A stretch of DNA of 64,000 nucleotides from assembly GCF_037975245.1 (NCBI RefSeq), contig NC_092582.1, forward strand, positions 20,484,577 through 20,548,576, in the 5' to 3' direction. The first letter of the stretch is position 1. Each line of letters starts with the position of its first letter. This DNA is from Apostichopus japonicus. Taxonomy: Eukaryota > Echinodermata > Holothuroidea > Aspidochirotida > Stichopodidae. A program made the position numbers and the translations under genes. Positions 35,101-49,874 of this stretch are shown piece by piece. The notes beneath the pieces are model-generated. The model was not told the DNA's origin, did no database searches, and was given only the letters and a program-made list of their open reading frames with translations.

Positions 35101-38100
35101 AGAGCTTCCAGAAAAATAATTTTGAATACTTTATCAATTTTTTTGCAGACCAATTTTAAACATAATGCTCTATAAGCCAACTTATTATAGAGGATTACAA
35201 ATCAAAAGTAAATGAGATGTCCAATGAGAAATCCAAAATGTGACATATATAGAGCTCGCAATCAATATTACATGGCAAGGCAAGTCAAGTCAGATGTCAT
35301 TCAGAGTGACCCAGTTACATGTGCAAGACACTTTGGTGACATGGTACGTAGATTTATCAATGATGTATTGCAGAGCTCATAGCGTCTAATTGGTGAGATG
35401 ATTGATCACTTCTACAGAGTAGAATTTCAGCAAAGAGGTTCTCCTCACATTCACATGCTAGCATGGATCAGATATGCCCCAGTGTATGATGATGCAACAA
35501 ACTCTCAAGTAGAACAGTTCATTAACAAGTATGTGACATGCAAGAAACCACCACCAACTGTCAATTATTCAGTTAACTTGCAATCACACAGTCATGCAAA
35601 AACATGTACAAAGAAAAGACAGGGTGTTTGTAAGTTTGGCTTTCCAGAAATATGGAAAGCTAACATGGACATCCAATATGTTCTAGATTCATATTCTTGT
35701 GCTATGTACATTGTCTCTTACATCAGCAAGGGTCAGAGAGGAATGAGCAATTTAATACAATATGCTACAAAAGAAGCAAGCGAAAGTAACCTTGATATCA
35801 AGCAATGTGTGAGACACATAGGAAACAAGTTCCTAAACCATGTTGAAATCAGTGCTCGAGAGGTTATTCATTTGGTTCTTCAAGTGTCTCTCAGGAAAGC
35901 TTCAAGACAGTTCGTATTTATCAACACATTGCCTTTAGAAGATCGCACGATATTGCTAAAACCATTGTATTACTTTCAACAATTACAAGATAGTTCAACA
36001 AATATTGAACGTATGGGGCCCGGCCTAAAGTACTAAAAAGTTACTGTTTAGCTGACCTTGCAGCGTGGTTTGATATTTCCACAGACAAAAAAAGATCCGC
36101 TGAGGAAATTCAAGATGAAACATGATGCAAACATAAAATGCTACACAATGGGACGTTAGTTTTCAAAAGGAGAAATAACCAAACAATCAGTAGGTATGTG
36201 CGCTTCCATAAAGGCAATGATGTTGAAAATTACTGCAGGGAGCAATTGATGCTGTTTCTGCCTTGGCGAAAGGAGGCAGAGCTCATAGGCTTATTTAAAA
36301 CATACCATGACAACTACCACTCCTTATGGGCAACCATCAAGGAAGAGGGGGAAAAAATACAATCAAAACAGTGATGTTATTGATGTTGCAATATAGTCTT
36401 TAGATAATGAAGATGAATGTACTAACCAAACTGTTGCACCAAATAATGAACATATAGAACAGATAGAAAGAGACAAACTGGAAAAGGCAGATCAAGAAAG
36501 ACCACTTCAGCCACAAGAGTTATATGATATCGGTCAGGACATTGGTGTATCTGTAAACACACCAAAGACAGAGGAATTACTGCAACCCCGCCTACCCGAT
36601 TCTGACTATCATTCTATTGTTAACAGTCTCAATGTAAAGCGAAAAGGGCATTTCTACCATGTACTTCACTGGTTTAAGACAAACAAAAAACCAATTGCCA
36701 CATTTTTGACTGGAGGTGCAGGTGTATGTTATATCACAAGTATTCAAAGCCCTCTATAATACACTCTTGAGATGCTTCTCAACTGTGCCTGGTAATAACC
36801 CTGATGCCACGCACATACTTTTGATGGCCCCAACTGGTAAGGCAGCTTATGGTATTAAAGGTAACACAATACACAGTGCTCTAGGAATACCAGCTAGCCA
36901 AGGTTTTTACTATAAGGCCTTAGCTTCTGACAGATTCAACTCTATGCAAGTCAAATACCACAGTTTGAAAGTGTTTTTTATCGATTAAGTATCTGTAGTG
37001 ATAATGAATAATGGGTAGCACAACAGTGTTTGGAGGTGTTAGCATCATTGTGTTGGTGATCTATTTCAACTGAGGCCAGTATTTGATGGCTGGATATTTA
37101 ATGATTTGAGCATTGATTATGGCCCTTTAGCCACCAACCTATGGAAAGACAACTTCACAGCATTTGAACTGGATGAAATCATGCGACCAAAAGATGACAA
37201 AACATTTGCCATGGTTCTGAATCGTTTGAGAGAAGGAAACCACACAAAAGAAGACTTGATAATGTTTAAGACCAGAGAACTCCTTTGGAAGTATTACCAA
37301 CAAATGTGACTCAATTATTTCAAACAAACACTAAGGTCAATACACACAACAAAGATGTGTTTGCTTGTTTGAAAAGTGAAAAGGTTAAAATTCATTCACA
37401 AGATATTGTTACAGGAGATATTAAAAAAACAATGGAAGAAAAGCTTTTGCGACATATTCCCAATGACCCACGAAAAACAATGGGTTTGTTCTATGAGTTG
37501 TCGTTTGGAATTGGACAAAGACTAGAATTGTGTTTAAACGCGGCAGTTGATGATGGATTGATTAATGGAGCTTGGGGTGCTGTCAAATATAGCGACCGAC
37601 ATCATGAAGAAAAAGTCATATTTGTTAGGCTACAGTTTGATGACCGAGCTCTGGAAAACTCTATAGGTTTGCATAGAAACATTTACTCACTGATGTCATT
37701 CCATCAACATGGACTCCAATCTCAAGAGCTTCATGGCAGTTTAGAACTGGTCGAAATCCAAATGCTGAGATATTTGCGCAAACAGTTTCCACTTCGTCCA
37801 GCTGCTGCAAAACCCGTTCATAGATGCCAAGGTGATACCCTAATTGAAGTAGTCATAAATATGTCAGGGACTAAGTTTCAATGTCACATTCAATATGTTG
37901 CTTTAAGTAGAGTTACATCATTGAACGGCCTTTGCATTCGCAGCCTTGATCCGTCAAAAATTAATGTAGATCCATACGCTGTGAAAGAAATGAATGAACT
38001 TAGAACTACTAGAGCAACGCATACATGCATGTCTTCTTTACATCCCACTAAATACGCTGTAACATTCCTACATCAAAATGTAAGATCATTTCAAAAACAT

Positions 38101-38492
38101 ATGCCCGATATCCAGAATGGCAAATCAATCGTTTCAATCTATTTACAGAATGCCACCTCTCAAGAAAAGAAACTGGAGAAAACATACAAATAACAGGATG
38201 CACACTATTTAAAAAATATTCAACAACAGGATTCCACAATACATTCTCTATATGGCAGGAGACTTCAATGTTGAATATTTTTCAAAACGTATCAGATAAA
38301 CAAAGACTTCTCTCTTTCTTTATTGACTCACTGCATTTTTCACAACTAATTGATGTTCCAATAATTGTCTGCAACTCATGTTTAAACCATATTTATACCA
38401 ACATCTCCTCTGTTGTTGTAACTTGTGGAATTTTAGAAAGCTTTTACAGTGACCACAAAGCTACATGGATCAGGTTACACAGTAAACAATAG
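35101..38492 (+). pseudogene. Helentron Rep / Pif1-type helicase / endonuclease, copy B, disrupted
   Basis: Rolling-circle transposase of the Helitron2/Helentron type, with parts in the usual order. Rep 35398-36036: RGSPHIHMLAW (HUH) and a catalytic-Tyr region CAMYIVSYISKGQRG; a deletion joins KFGFP straight to IWKANMDIQYV. Linker frames 36138-36374. Helicase about 36690-38010: FLTGGAGV where Walker A should continue GKS but does not, then APTGKAAYGIKGNTIHSAL, Walker B VFFID followed by a stop (36986-36988), RLELCLNAA, HRCQGDTL and YVALSRVTSLNGL. Endonuclease remnant 38040-38490: VTFLHQNVRSFQKH, YMAGDFNVE and FYSDHKATW, the apurinic-type nuclease that marks Helentrons. At least five frame breaks; not functional. 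Confidence 0.88.
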
Positions 38493-40084
38493 ATCACCAT
38501 TTGTAGGCTCACTACTTCGTGTTTGCAAGGATAAACCTTACCAGTTCCTCCTTATCAGCTATGAGAAATTATGATGTGAGCAATACACATGTATAATCTT
38601 GTATTATATTATGTGTTCCAATGTGTTGATAAACCTCTTCTTTCTTATTCAAAACATCTTTTCCTGCCATAATTGTCCTTGTAACAGCACCTTCATTTTG
38701 TTTTCTGCCACATGCTCTTGTAAAGTGCTACAGTAAATATGCATTTTTTTTTATTCTTCATTGCAGGAAAATCTCCAGAAAGAAACATCCGTTGTAATTA
38801 GCTGGATACTTGACCAAAAAGATGAGAGTTTGATTCATTTGGTAATCAACAAAGCCCAAATTTTTCTCAAATGGATATTCCAATTTAAATTTTGTATTTC
38901 AAATCTTCAAAAAATTGAGTGCAAGAGCCCTATTGTTTTTTTGTGTATAGCCACGTACAGTATAATGACCTGTGTTTATCATGCCATAGTGTTATTGTAT
39001 TAAAATGGTGGTTCGGGCCATTTCTATTGTAACAGCTAGTTCTGGTTATACTAACAACAAGAAGTCTAGTGCACTGAAGTCATCGAAACCTCAATGCATT
39101 TTGCATTCTGGTTTATTCCTTGCCAGAGGCAAAGGAATCTATGCGATAGTGATGGCATGTGTGTTTGTGTGTGTGTCTGAGACATATGCTTGTAAAGACG
39201 GTAACTCAAAAAGTTTATGATGGAGTATCTTCATGCTTGGTTTGTGGATCTTTCTTATTAATGCAAGAACTATATTTTATCTGTGAAGGGAAAGATTTTT
39301 TGAGGGTCAGTAGAGGTGAACCTCTGAAGACCTGATAAATGAAACATGATAAATCTAAAAATACTTCATTGTTCAACTTCATATTTGATGTGAAGATCCA
39401 GCTTTGTAAGTACAACCACCTTATTGAAGTTAATGGAGGTCAAACGTCAATTGATGTCAACAGAGATCGAAGTATGAAAACTCTGCAAACATAACAGATA
39501 ACAGTGCTGCTTGGTTGCAGTTCATATGTGTTACGTGCCGTCCACATGGTGAGTGCATGGATCCTTTTGAAACCAGTAGATGTCAAAGGTCATTTGCCGT
39601 CAAAGGAACTCACAATGTGAGAACCTTGTGAACATGATAAGTAACGTAAGATTTGGATGGACTTGGTATGTATGATCCACCTTATTGAGTAGAAGATCCC
39701 TATTCTTCTCTGTGAATGTCATTTAAGGTCAACGTTTTTGAATTTTGTAAGCATGCACCTGATATATCAAAAGGTGCATCTTTTTGGAAGTTCATTCAAG
39801 GTTAATATAGGTCTGAAAACCGTGAAGACATAATAACAGCAAAAGTGACGCTTTGTTGATGGACTTCTTTCTTGAAATTTAGGTCCGTGTTTGTGCAAGA
39901 ATCTTCCTGATCAGTAATCGTCAATATATGAGAATCTTGTTGGAAGTGTTACTGTGTAATGCTCTCATAAGAAATTTGACAAGGAAACACTATGCCTGGT
40001 TTCTGGTTCCATTCCATCCCACTTAACCCCCCCCCCCCCCCAATTTGTGGTTTTGTACAAGTCAAAACAAGCTCGATCTTTCAG
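38493..40084. other. Repeat-rich intergenic region, no gene seen
   Basis: 39400-39760 has recurring AGGTCAAA / GTCAAAGGTCA motifs in a degenerate repeat. The Helentron 3' end should be near the left side but no terminal hairpin was identified. Poly-C at 40027-40041. Confidence 0.4.
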
Positions 40085-40622
40085 AAAAGTACTGGCAATG
40101 ATTTTTTCCACTGTATTTATTTACAATACCGTAACACATAATACAAAAGAACCAGCAAACGACTTAAATAAGAAGCTTACGTAAAGAAATCATAATAGTC
40201 GTCAAGGTTACACAAATTGTTGTTTTGCTTAGATATAAAATAGTGAAAGTCAAGTCGAAAGCGAAACTTAAAGTAAAATTCGTGCACATCTGGGATTTTT
40301 TTATTCAACCTACAAGTATAAATAAATTGTTTAGCATGCAAAAATAAAAAGTTCACAGGATTACCCATATCATCAAAATCCCCAAAACAAATATTGGTCA
40401 AATTAAAAGTATAATTAATTTTAATGCAATTTGAATTCACTGCCTCCCAGAATCGCTCAACGTGACTACAGTTATGAAACAACTGTATTAGTACTGGCAA
40501 TGATGAAATAGTGAAGCAACTAATGGGCAGAGGTCTACCTAAGGCAATGACAACACCTAGACTAAAATACAGTATAGTCATAGCGTCTGGAAAAGGTGGA
40601 GTTGGGAACTCTACAGTAGCAG
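40085..40622 (+). pseudogene. NUBPL-like exon (Fe-S P-loop ATPase), split by an L1 insertion
   Basis: NUBPL (Ind1) is a mitochondrial P-loop ATPase used in complex I iron-sulfur assembly. With the inserted 40103-40504 segment left out, one exon reads KSTGNDEIVKQLMGRGLPK, then IVIASGKGGVGNSTVA, flanked by acceptor ATCTTTCAG (AG at 40083-40084) and donor GTATGT (40623). RGLPK and VxASGKGGVGKST are NUBPL hallmarks. The Walker lysine is Asn here (AAC). No other NUBPL exon was found nearby, so this looks like a stray or decaying exon. Confidence 0.72.
40103..40489 (-). mobile_element. 5'-truncated L1-type insertion with 15-bp target duplication
   Basis: AGTACTGGCAATGAT occurs at 40088-40102 and again at 40490-40504. 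Between them, the minus strand encodes LFHNCSHVERFWEAVN and FLFLHAKQFIYTCRLNKK, the C-terminal end of an L1-type ORF2. A T run beside the left duplication is the poly(A) side. The duplicated bases are NUBPL-like exon sequence. Confidence 0.85.
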
Positions 40623-42840
<2,218 letters not shown>

Positions 42841-42844
42841 AACA

Positions 42845-42902
<58 letters not shown>
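42841..42902. repeat. (TA)n microsatellite
   Basis: About 60 bp of TA with two GTATATG interruptions. Confidence 0.95.
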
Positions 42903-43197
42903 CAAGGTATGTAATGTATGCAACGCCCGAGTCTACTGTTGGGTTACTACCTTGATGTTTCAGTTTTCACAGTTAGGGATCTGTTGGAAAAGGCTGGCGG
43001 TTTCATACGGTTTAGCTGCAGTCCCATGAAATAGTGTGTACATGAAATGTTAAATTTATGAAACGGTATTTGATAACTGAAACTACCTGTTTTCGCCAGA
43101 ACGACATATGTAACTACTGCACGTATATGTGAGAACCACGTGATATATAAAACCGGGAGAAACAATTACATTCTGCATGATACTCAATAGAGCCTAT

Positions 43198-43840
43198 GGG
43201 TTCTTCAACAATTGCTATTGATTTGCTACATATGGACTGCCAGACTTACTTGTTACCGACAATGGAAGCAAGTTTACCAGTTCAGAGTTTGCTGACTTTT
43301 TGAGAAAGAATGGTGTTAAGCACATACGTACTGCTCCATACAATCCTGCTTCAAATAGTAGCGGAAAGGGCGATTCAAAGGGCGATTCCAATTGTAGCGG
43401 AAAGGGCGATAGATGCATTGAGGAAAATGACAGAAGGGGGCCATGGACACCAAGCTTGCAAGGTTTATATACCATAACAACTAACACCCCCCCCCCCTCC
43501 CGGACACATACACACACAACCACAGGACAGAATCCATTACACTTGATGATGGGCAGAAAAGGTGAAACCCACATGGATCTACTGAAACCAAAGCTTTGTA
43601 CAGGACTTTTTCTTACATTGTTAGATTGGAAGATGGACGCACCTTGAAACGTCACCAAGATCACATAACAGTGCATTTAGGATTATATGCTACAACCAGA
43701 TACCCTTTCAAGTACAACCGCACGACCAATCAAAAGGCAACTTCCAGTTTCAGACATTGCCAACAAACCAACTGAAAAATACCTGGTCAAAATGAAACGG
43801 TCCAAACGTGTTAGTAAACCGCCCAATGTATAAGATTTGT
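43198..43840 (+). pseudogene. Ty3/gypsy (Mag-like) retrotransposon integrase remnant
   Basis: The integrase inserts retrotransposon cDNA. Plus-strand sequence reads YGLPDLLVTDNGSKFTSSEF (catalytic Asp in TDNG), FLRKNGVKHIRTAPYNPAS, then after an internal duplication of a CGGAAAGGGCGAT segment (43363-43410) and frame changes, QNPLHLMMGRK and HMDLLKP, a conserved gypsy integrase C-terminal block. gag, protease, RT and RNase H are missing. Confidence 0.85.
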
Positions 43841-44084
43841 AAGGGGGAGTAGCTACCATCATACTGATGGGGCAGAATAAACCTTCAGGATGTATCGATA
43901 TTGATTAAGTGTAGTCTACCCATGAACTCGATAATGTCAACTATTAATTTGTAATCTTATCTTTAACCCAAAATAATTATAATATGATTCAGTACATATT
44001 TAATCTTCCATTAATTTAGCATTCTTAATTGATGTTCCAGTTTGCATTTAAAGGGTTGTTCCGAAATTTAGGGGAGGTGAGGAA

Positions 44085-44222
44085 TGTAGTATTTGTTACT
44101 ATGGTTATAAGAGTAGAGCGCAACCAGTTTGAGTTGGCGATAAATATGATGTATGCCACTTCGTACTTAGACGAGTCACCTAAATAAACTCTATCCTAGT
44201 CACCTTATTTTCTATGGTTACA
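44085..44222 (+). mobile_element. Short LTR (138 bp) of a Mag-like gypsy element
   Basis: Starts TGTAGTATTTGTTACTATGG and ends TATGGTTACA (TG...CA), directly after a purine-rich tract AGGGGAGGTGAGGAA typical of a polypurine tract, downstream of the integrase on the same strand. No 5' LTR in the window, so it is the 3' LTR of a truncated copy. Confidence 0.7.
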
Positions 44223-46002
44223 GCAAAATGATCATCAAACATACATACATAATTATTAGCGGCACTGTTACGCTACGACGTACAGCGGAAACGCATAGGC
44301 ATAGTGCTCAAAATATCTTTAGAAACGGTTCATGTGTGAACTGATGGATTTATATCGTGCTCCACCGAATTATTTTACTCATCATCTTGATTCCGAGAAA
44401 ATGACACAATGACTCATTGATAGGGTTGGGTGGGGTGTGGGGGTGGGCGGGTTGTGTGAGGTGGGTGGAGGAGGTAACTAAATTAGTATAAAGGTATGTT
44501 AAATCATGACCTTTTTAGGTAATCATTGTCGCAAACTTCTAAGTTATCATCTGGGCGTCACTTGCGCTGTAGGGTAGAAGGTATGTGGGGTGTAACACCA
44601 CAGATATTATTTTAATTTAGAGCAAAAGCAAAAATTGTCAGGAAATGTTTACGATGTGTCAGAAATATCATGTTGTTTTGCGGTTAAAATCTTACCAGGG
44701 CGATGGTCTTCATGGCTGTCGGGTAAAATGATGATCGCCAGGTGTGTCGGGAAGGAAATTGGTACTGTCTTGTTTGTAACAAGTCTACCATTTCGAAAAT
44801 AATTACAATTTTACCATATAGCTGGTAAATCTTTGACCCAAACATTTCATTTTTCGATGCCGTACCAGTTATGGTAACATCTAATGTTAGTGGAGAGTAA
44901 TATTCAATACTTAATTTGGACATTTGGATGAATTACTTTACTTTACATTTTGTATGTACATTATTAAAGTTTCTTCTCAAAATCTTGACAATTCAATGCA
45001 AAATGTTTATATTTTGTGTCGAAATGTTGACGTTTTTTATACAAAATTCTACGTCCCTTCTCTAAATGTCACGTTCTGTAATTAAACCTGCGATGTTACA
45101 CTTCAAAATTCCACATTTTATGTCGCAATTCCAACATTTTAACTCTCATTTTGACTTTTTATCTCAAAATGTTGATGTTTTATGTCAAACATTTTAAGTT
45201 TTATCTGAGGATTTTTACGGTTATATACCGCGTTACTTTTCATGTTTCATGTCAAAAATGTGACGTTTATTCTTAGACTACTGCTTTCCACATTTTGTTA
45301 TTGAAATGTTGACGTTTAACATAAAATTTCAAAATATAATCCGAAAATGTAATGTTTTACAAGCAAGTTGTGACGTGGTTTAACGAATTTGGAACGTTTT
45401 AACTTCTTGATATTGAGGTTTCATGTCGAATTTGTCAAAGTTTTGACATTTGTTTCGAATTGTTGTTGCTTTACTCCTTAAATTTGTAATTTTGACATAC
45501 TACGGAAAATATGACAGTAAAACTTGATCATGTGATTGTTCATTTGTTCGTTGGAGAGCCCGTGTCAAAGAAATTACTATAAAGAGCGCTGTACTATGGT
45601 TCGAATACCGTTCTAGCCATAAATATCATTGCTCTTTTCTATTATTTTTTTTGCCAGTCAATATCCGTTGTTTCTTGACATGAAAAATGTATATAGTATT
45701 ATAGAAATATATTTATATAATTATAGAAATTCGACCTGGACTAATAGCAGTGTGTTTTAAGGTCGACGACAAAATAAAGTTATCTTAAACAGACCCATTA
45801 CCTCTGTGAAGGTTGCAAGTCAAAGCAATGTTCATTGAAGAAGAAAAAGGCCCAAATTCAGTCTCATTCACTAATTAAAACAAACACCCGAGAAGGTGTT
45901 TGCGTTTCTGTCACGATAAGATATTATTGAACAAGCAACGTTAGCGGAACATATCAATCGTTCAGAGTATATTTATGTATCTTAACTTGTAACGTGGAAA
46001 AT
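44223..46002. repeat. Intergenic with GACGTTTTATCTCAAAA minisatellite (44960-45490)
   Basis: 44960-45490 holds about 20 very degenerate units with TGTTGACGTTTTATGTC-like cores, the same style as 19040-19240 and 63600-63780. The remainder holds no recognised gene; the sulfotransferase promoter should lie near its right end. Confidence 0.6.
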
Positions 46003-46106
46003 ATGTCTACAAAACATCTTTTAATCTTCTTTTCATTATTGGCTATTTATATTGTTACAACTCATATTATCTATCAGCTAACACGTGGTTCGAACGAAAC
46101 AACTCG
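46003..46106 (+). CDS. Gal3ST-like exon 1: cytoplasmic tail and signal anchor
   Basis: ATG at 46003 gives MSTKHLLIFFSLLAIYIVTT and a short stem, then donor CG^GTGAGTAT in phase 2. The hydrophobic run of about 17 residues after a Lys-His start is what a Golgi type II anchor looks like. An unspliced alternative start at 48907 also gives a hydrophobic stretch, so this exon needs transcript support. Confidence 0.65.
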
Positions 46107-48968
46107 GTGAGTATATAACTGATCATATATGTCCTGAACTTCACGATCCTTTACAAACATTAAATCGTCGTGAAAATATCATTTTGAATTTTTTTATGAA
46201 GACTTTTTACTGCGAATGTTAGTTGAATTGGCATTTGTAAATTGCATCTCTATTATTGCTAAAGGCTGTGTTCACTTGCTCTCCGCCCATTTGCCACCCC
46301 CCCCCCCATTATTCAACCATAAAGTCTTGCGTTTAAAGCTACTCATATATACCTTATTGTAGTATATAAATATGCTGTAGAATGCACCATTTGACGTCTA
46401 ATTTTGTTATCATGGGAGTCGAATTCAGTGACCCAATGGCAGCAATCCTCCTTTACAAAATATTTGACTCGCCTCTGGGCTAATAAAGGTTCAGCACCTA
46501 CTTAATACAGTCACAGAAAGTCTTGACTCGATCCCCCCCCCCCACACCCTCCTTCCCCAACCCACACCTTAACAAACATTCAACGCCACTGCGACCTTGT
46601 ATGGGAATATATACCAGCAAGCCAACAATAATAAGCTATACAACAAATAACACACTATGACATTTGTTTGATATTTGGTCCTCATACTGCGAGACAATAT
46701 TCGAGGGGTCGAAGATTATTGTCCTGAATATGTTATTCTTACAGGGTGTAATAATGGTAGAATAACAATCCTCAGTAGGCCTTCAACACTACACCTCTCT
46801 CTTTTAAGCTCTTTTTCTTGAATACAAAGTGCAACAACAGACGATACCTTGTCCTCGAAATCGAACTTGTTTTTGTTACGTTATTGAAGGTATGTTACAA
46901 CGAAAAAGTATCTTATGCAGTTTATTTGTCATTTTACAGAATAATAGTTACATGTACAATGGCAGCTGCATGGTTTGGGTCGCGACTCTGATAAATATGC
47001 TGAGCTTGTAGGTGACCATGAACTAAACTATTCTCAAGCTAATGAAACAGAATACTTTGTTTTTCTCATATTCGCCGGATAAAGTTCTTATGGTTCGACA
47101 TCTTATTTACCTTAAAACGTATATGCAACCTTTTCCAGGAAGTTATATGGTTCATGATATAACAATTCGCCGGGTCGCAAAATGTTTTTAATTTTCCAGC
47201 GCGATAAAGGCCATCATTGGCATACTTAGCTTCTCATTGGCTGGGTCTTGCACTTTTGATGCTGAATTATTCAAATTGGGAAGTTCTTGCTTACGCGATG
47301 TACACGCATGTGTATATATGGATATGTACATACACGTGTACGCAGTGCATCGTGATTCGCATACACGTACTGTATGAACTGGCGACTGTCACAAGACGAA
47401 AGCTTTGTTGACAAGTTTTTTCTTTGCTTTCGCGAGGACTTGTATGTGTTCATTAACATCCATCAGTTCGTAACAAAAGGTTCAATTATTGTCTGAAAAT
47501 CATCTGTCTTGGTATTATTGGCTAAATGAGTTAAAAATATTCTAATTTGGTAGGGAATAAAAATTTGGACTCTACATGGTTTCAACCCCTACAAGCTGGT
47601 ATTGTTTCAGCCCCTTATAACCTATTTACAGTCACTGCCTCTCTGCAGTAAGAATGGTCATGATGGTCCCTCAGCTAAAACAAAATCCTTGAAAACTATT
47701 ACCAGAACAAACCAACTTTCAACAAATGATGCGCACGTTTCTACTTAGTATACATGTACCAACAGTTTTTAATTCAGCATAAATCTGAAACTTGGAAGAA
47801 AAATGTTTAGTGGAACATTTCTCAAACCGTTGCTCTGTGCTCAAACTTTCTTTTTAAAGCCTTGATCTGTTTTCAACATCATTCTCTTCAAACGTTAACA
47901 TTAACATACGGAAAATGCATCAATTCATTTTGGGTGCAAAATTGTTACGTTTATATCATATGGTGATATTTTGTATCATCTTCAAACTGTTTCGGTTTGA
48001 TTTAACTTCTTTACAGAGTTGTGCGATGCATAACCACAGACCCTTCACACCCGTGGCATAACACACCGACAAATAAATAAACTTAATTGTCTACTCAAAC
48101 GCGTACATTCTGCTGCTAGACTGTTTTCATTTCTGAGTGTAGCAAACTGGCCTTGCGAAAAGTGGTATGTGATGAGCGATTCTGTGCAGCTGCTGCTAGT
48201 TGATATTGTTATGAAGCTTATGCATATGGACCCCAGCCATTGGGAGCGATAAATGCAAATCTTGGCCTTTACCGCGCAGGGTGACGGATTGGGCGCGAAG
48301 GAGAAGGGCTGCAAACAAGTGAATGTTTTAAGTGCGATGTTTATTAGCCATGAAATTTCAATTGTTTGTGATAAAGACAAGTGTTTATGTGTGAGGATTA
48401 GGTATTAAAGTTCTGTCACACACAATAAGGTGACCATATTTGCCTGACTGGAATCAGGGACATTTATTGCGTGACTAATATGGAAGAGGGGTCTAAGGGG
48501 AGGGGGTATCCCCCTCCCCGTTTGGAAAATTTTCAAGTGCCTAACGTGCTTAGATGTAAAATGGTGATACTCTGAAGCACTTTTTAAATCAATGAAATTT
48601 ACTTACTTTACGAAAGAGTGCTAGGCTAGATCGATCTAGCATATCCCACTTTACATTGGCTCACCTGAAATACTGGTTAGTTCCGTTCTGCGACTGCACA
48701 CTTTACTAAATTTTGTTTTTACAATTATTTTACTAATAATGTGGGATATTTTCAAAATTGCTGAACATTTTGACGAATCGGGGACATTTTCGGGGACACT
48801 TGTTCATCGGGGACAGCACACTGTAATCGGGGACTGTCCCCGAAAATCGGGGACGTCTGATCGTCTTGCATTACTTTATATACGGCTGAAATTCAATTTA
48901 TCGGAAATGAGAAAAATCACCAATTTCACATTTATCATCTTTTCTTTTACGTTCTGTTGTTTGAAAAG
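46107..48968 (+). other. Predicted intron of the Gal3ST-like gene
   Basis: About 2.9 kb. Contains an unclassified repeat about 48428-48870 with GTGACCATATTTGCCTGA at one side and several CGGGGACA units (48778-48855) at the other. No other gene recognised; poly-C runs near 46296 and 46532. Confidence 0.5.
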
Positions 48969-49874
48969 GTCCCAAACTCTTCGAATCAACTTACATTCAG
49001 AAGATAATCACTGTCAACCAAGAAACAGCATTGTACTTGCGAAAACGCACAAAAATGGCGGATCAACACTAGGCGCAATCATCGCACGATATGGGTATGA
49101 GAGAAATTTAACATGTGCTCTATACCATCAACTGGATTTATTCTGGGTTACCAACCTTTTTCACAGGAAATGTTACTAAGGCAACCGACAGATGAAGGAT
49201 TTAACGTATTAGTTAACCACGTGCCTTTTCACAGAGCTAACATGGAAAAGGTTATGAAACCTACCGCTCAGTATGTTACTATCTTGCGTGAACCAGTTTC
49301 GAGATGGTATTCTGTGGTGCAGTGTCACTCATTATTCAAACTTGCTCTTCGTCTCACTAAAGAGCAGTACGGAGCCATCAAAACGTCACCTCTTGATGAT
49401 TTCCTCTCAGCAATAGCGAAGTGCAAATATTTTTCATGTAGTCTGGGTCATAATGGGCAACTGTTTGATTTAGGATTGACCGAAAAAGTTGATTATACAG
49501 ATGAACATGCAATACAGAAGAAAATTAAAACAATAGAAGAATTGGATCTGGTTTTAATTGCGGAGTACTTTGATGAATCCTTGCTACTGTTAAAGAAAAT
49601 GATGTGCTGGACATTCGAAGACATAATGTATATTAAGAAAAAGCAACGTCGAAACGTGAGCCGCGAGCCCACACGTATAGAACAGGCCAATGCGATACGA
49701 AAATGGAACAAAGGGGATGTCATGCTGTGTCAACGATTCAATCGAACATTATGGAATAAAATCCATAAATATGGTCCAAAGTTTCAGAAAGAATTAAGAC
49801 GTTTTAGGGAAATGAGTAATGTCACAACTAAATCTTGCGTGAATACTACGTCATCAGATATCAACGGGAATTGA

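Larger units (their letters stand above)
46003..49874 (+). pseudogene. Galactose-3-O-sulfotransferase-like gene, two exons, one frameshift
   Basis: Gal3ST/cerebroside sulfotransferases are Golgi type II enzymes that move sulfate from PAPS to the 3-OH of galactose on glycolipids or glycans. Exon 1 (46003-46106) encodes a short tail and a hydrophobic anchor; exon 2 (48969-49874) holds the catalytic domain. The phase-2 donor CG^GTGAGT and the acceptor GTTTGAAAAG^G restore one Arg codon. VLAKTHKNGGSTL is the 5'-phosphosulfate loop and LREPVSRWYS the 3'-phosphate site. Near 49122-49130 the frame shifts (two extra bases or one missing, between NLTCAL and PSTGFILGY). With the frame restored it would be about 335 aa, somewhat short for the family. 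A pseudogene or an assembly error fit equally well. Confidence 0.82.

Noticed and set aside
43215-43676. Minus-strand 153-codon frame
   Set aside because: Antisense of the gypsy integrase remnant.
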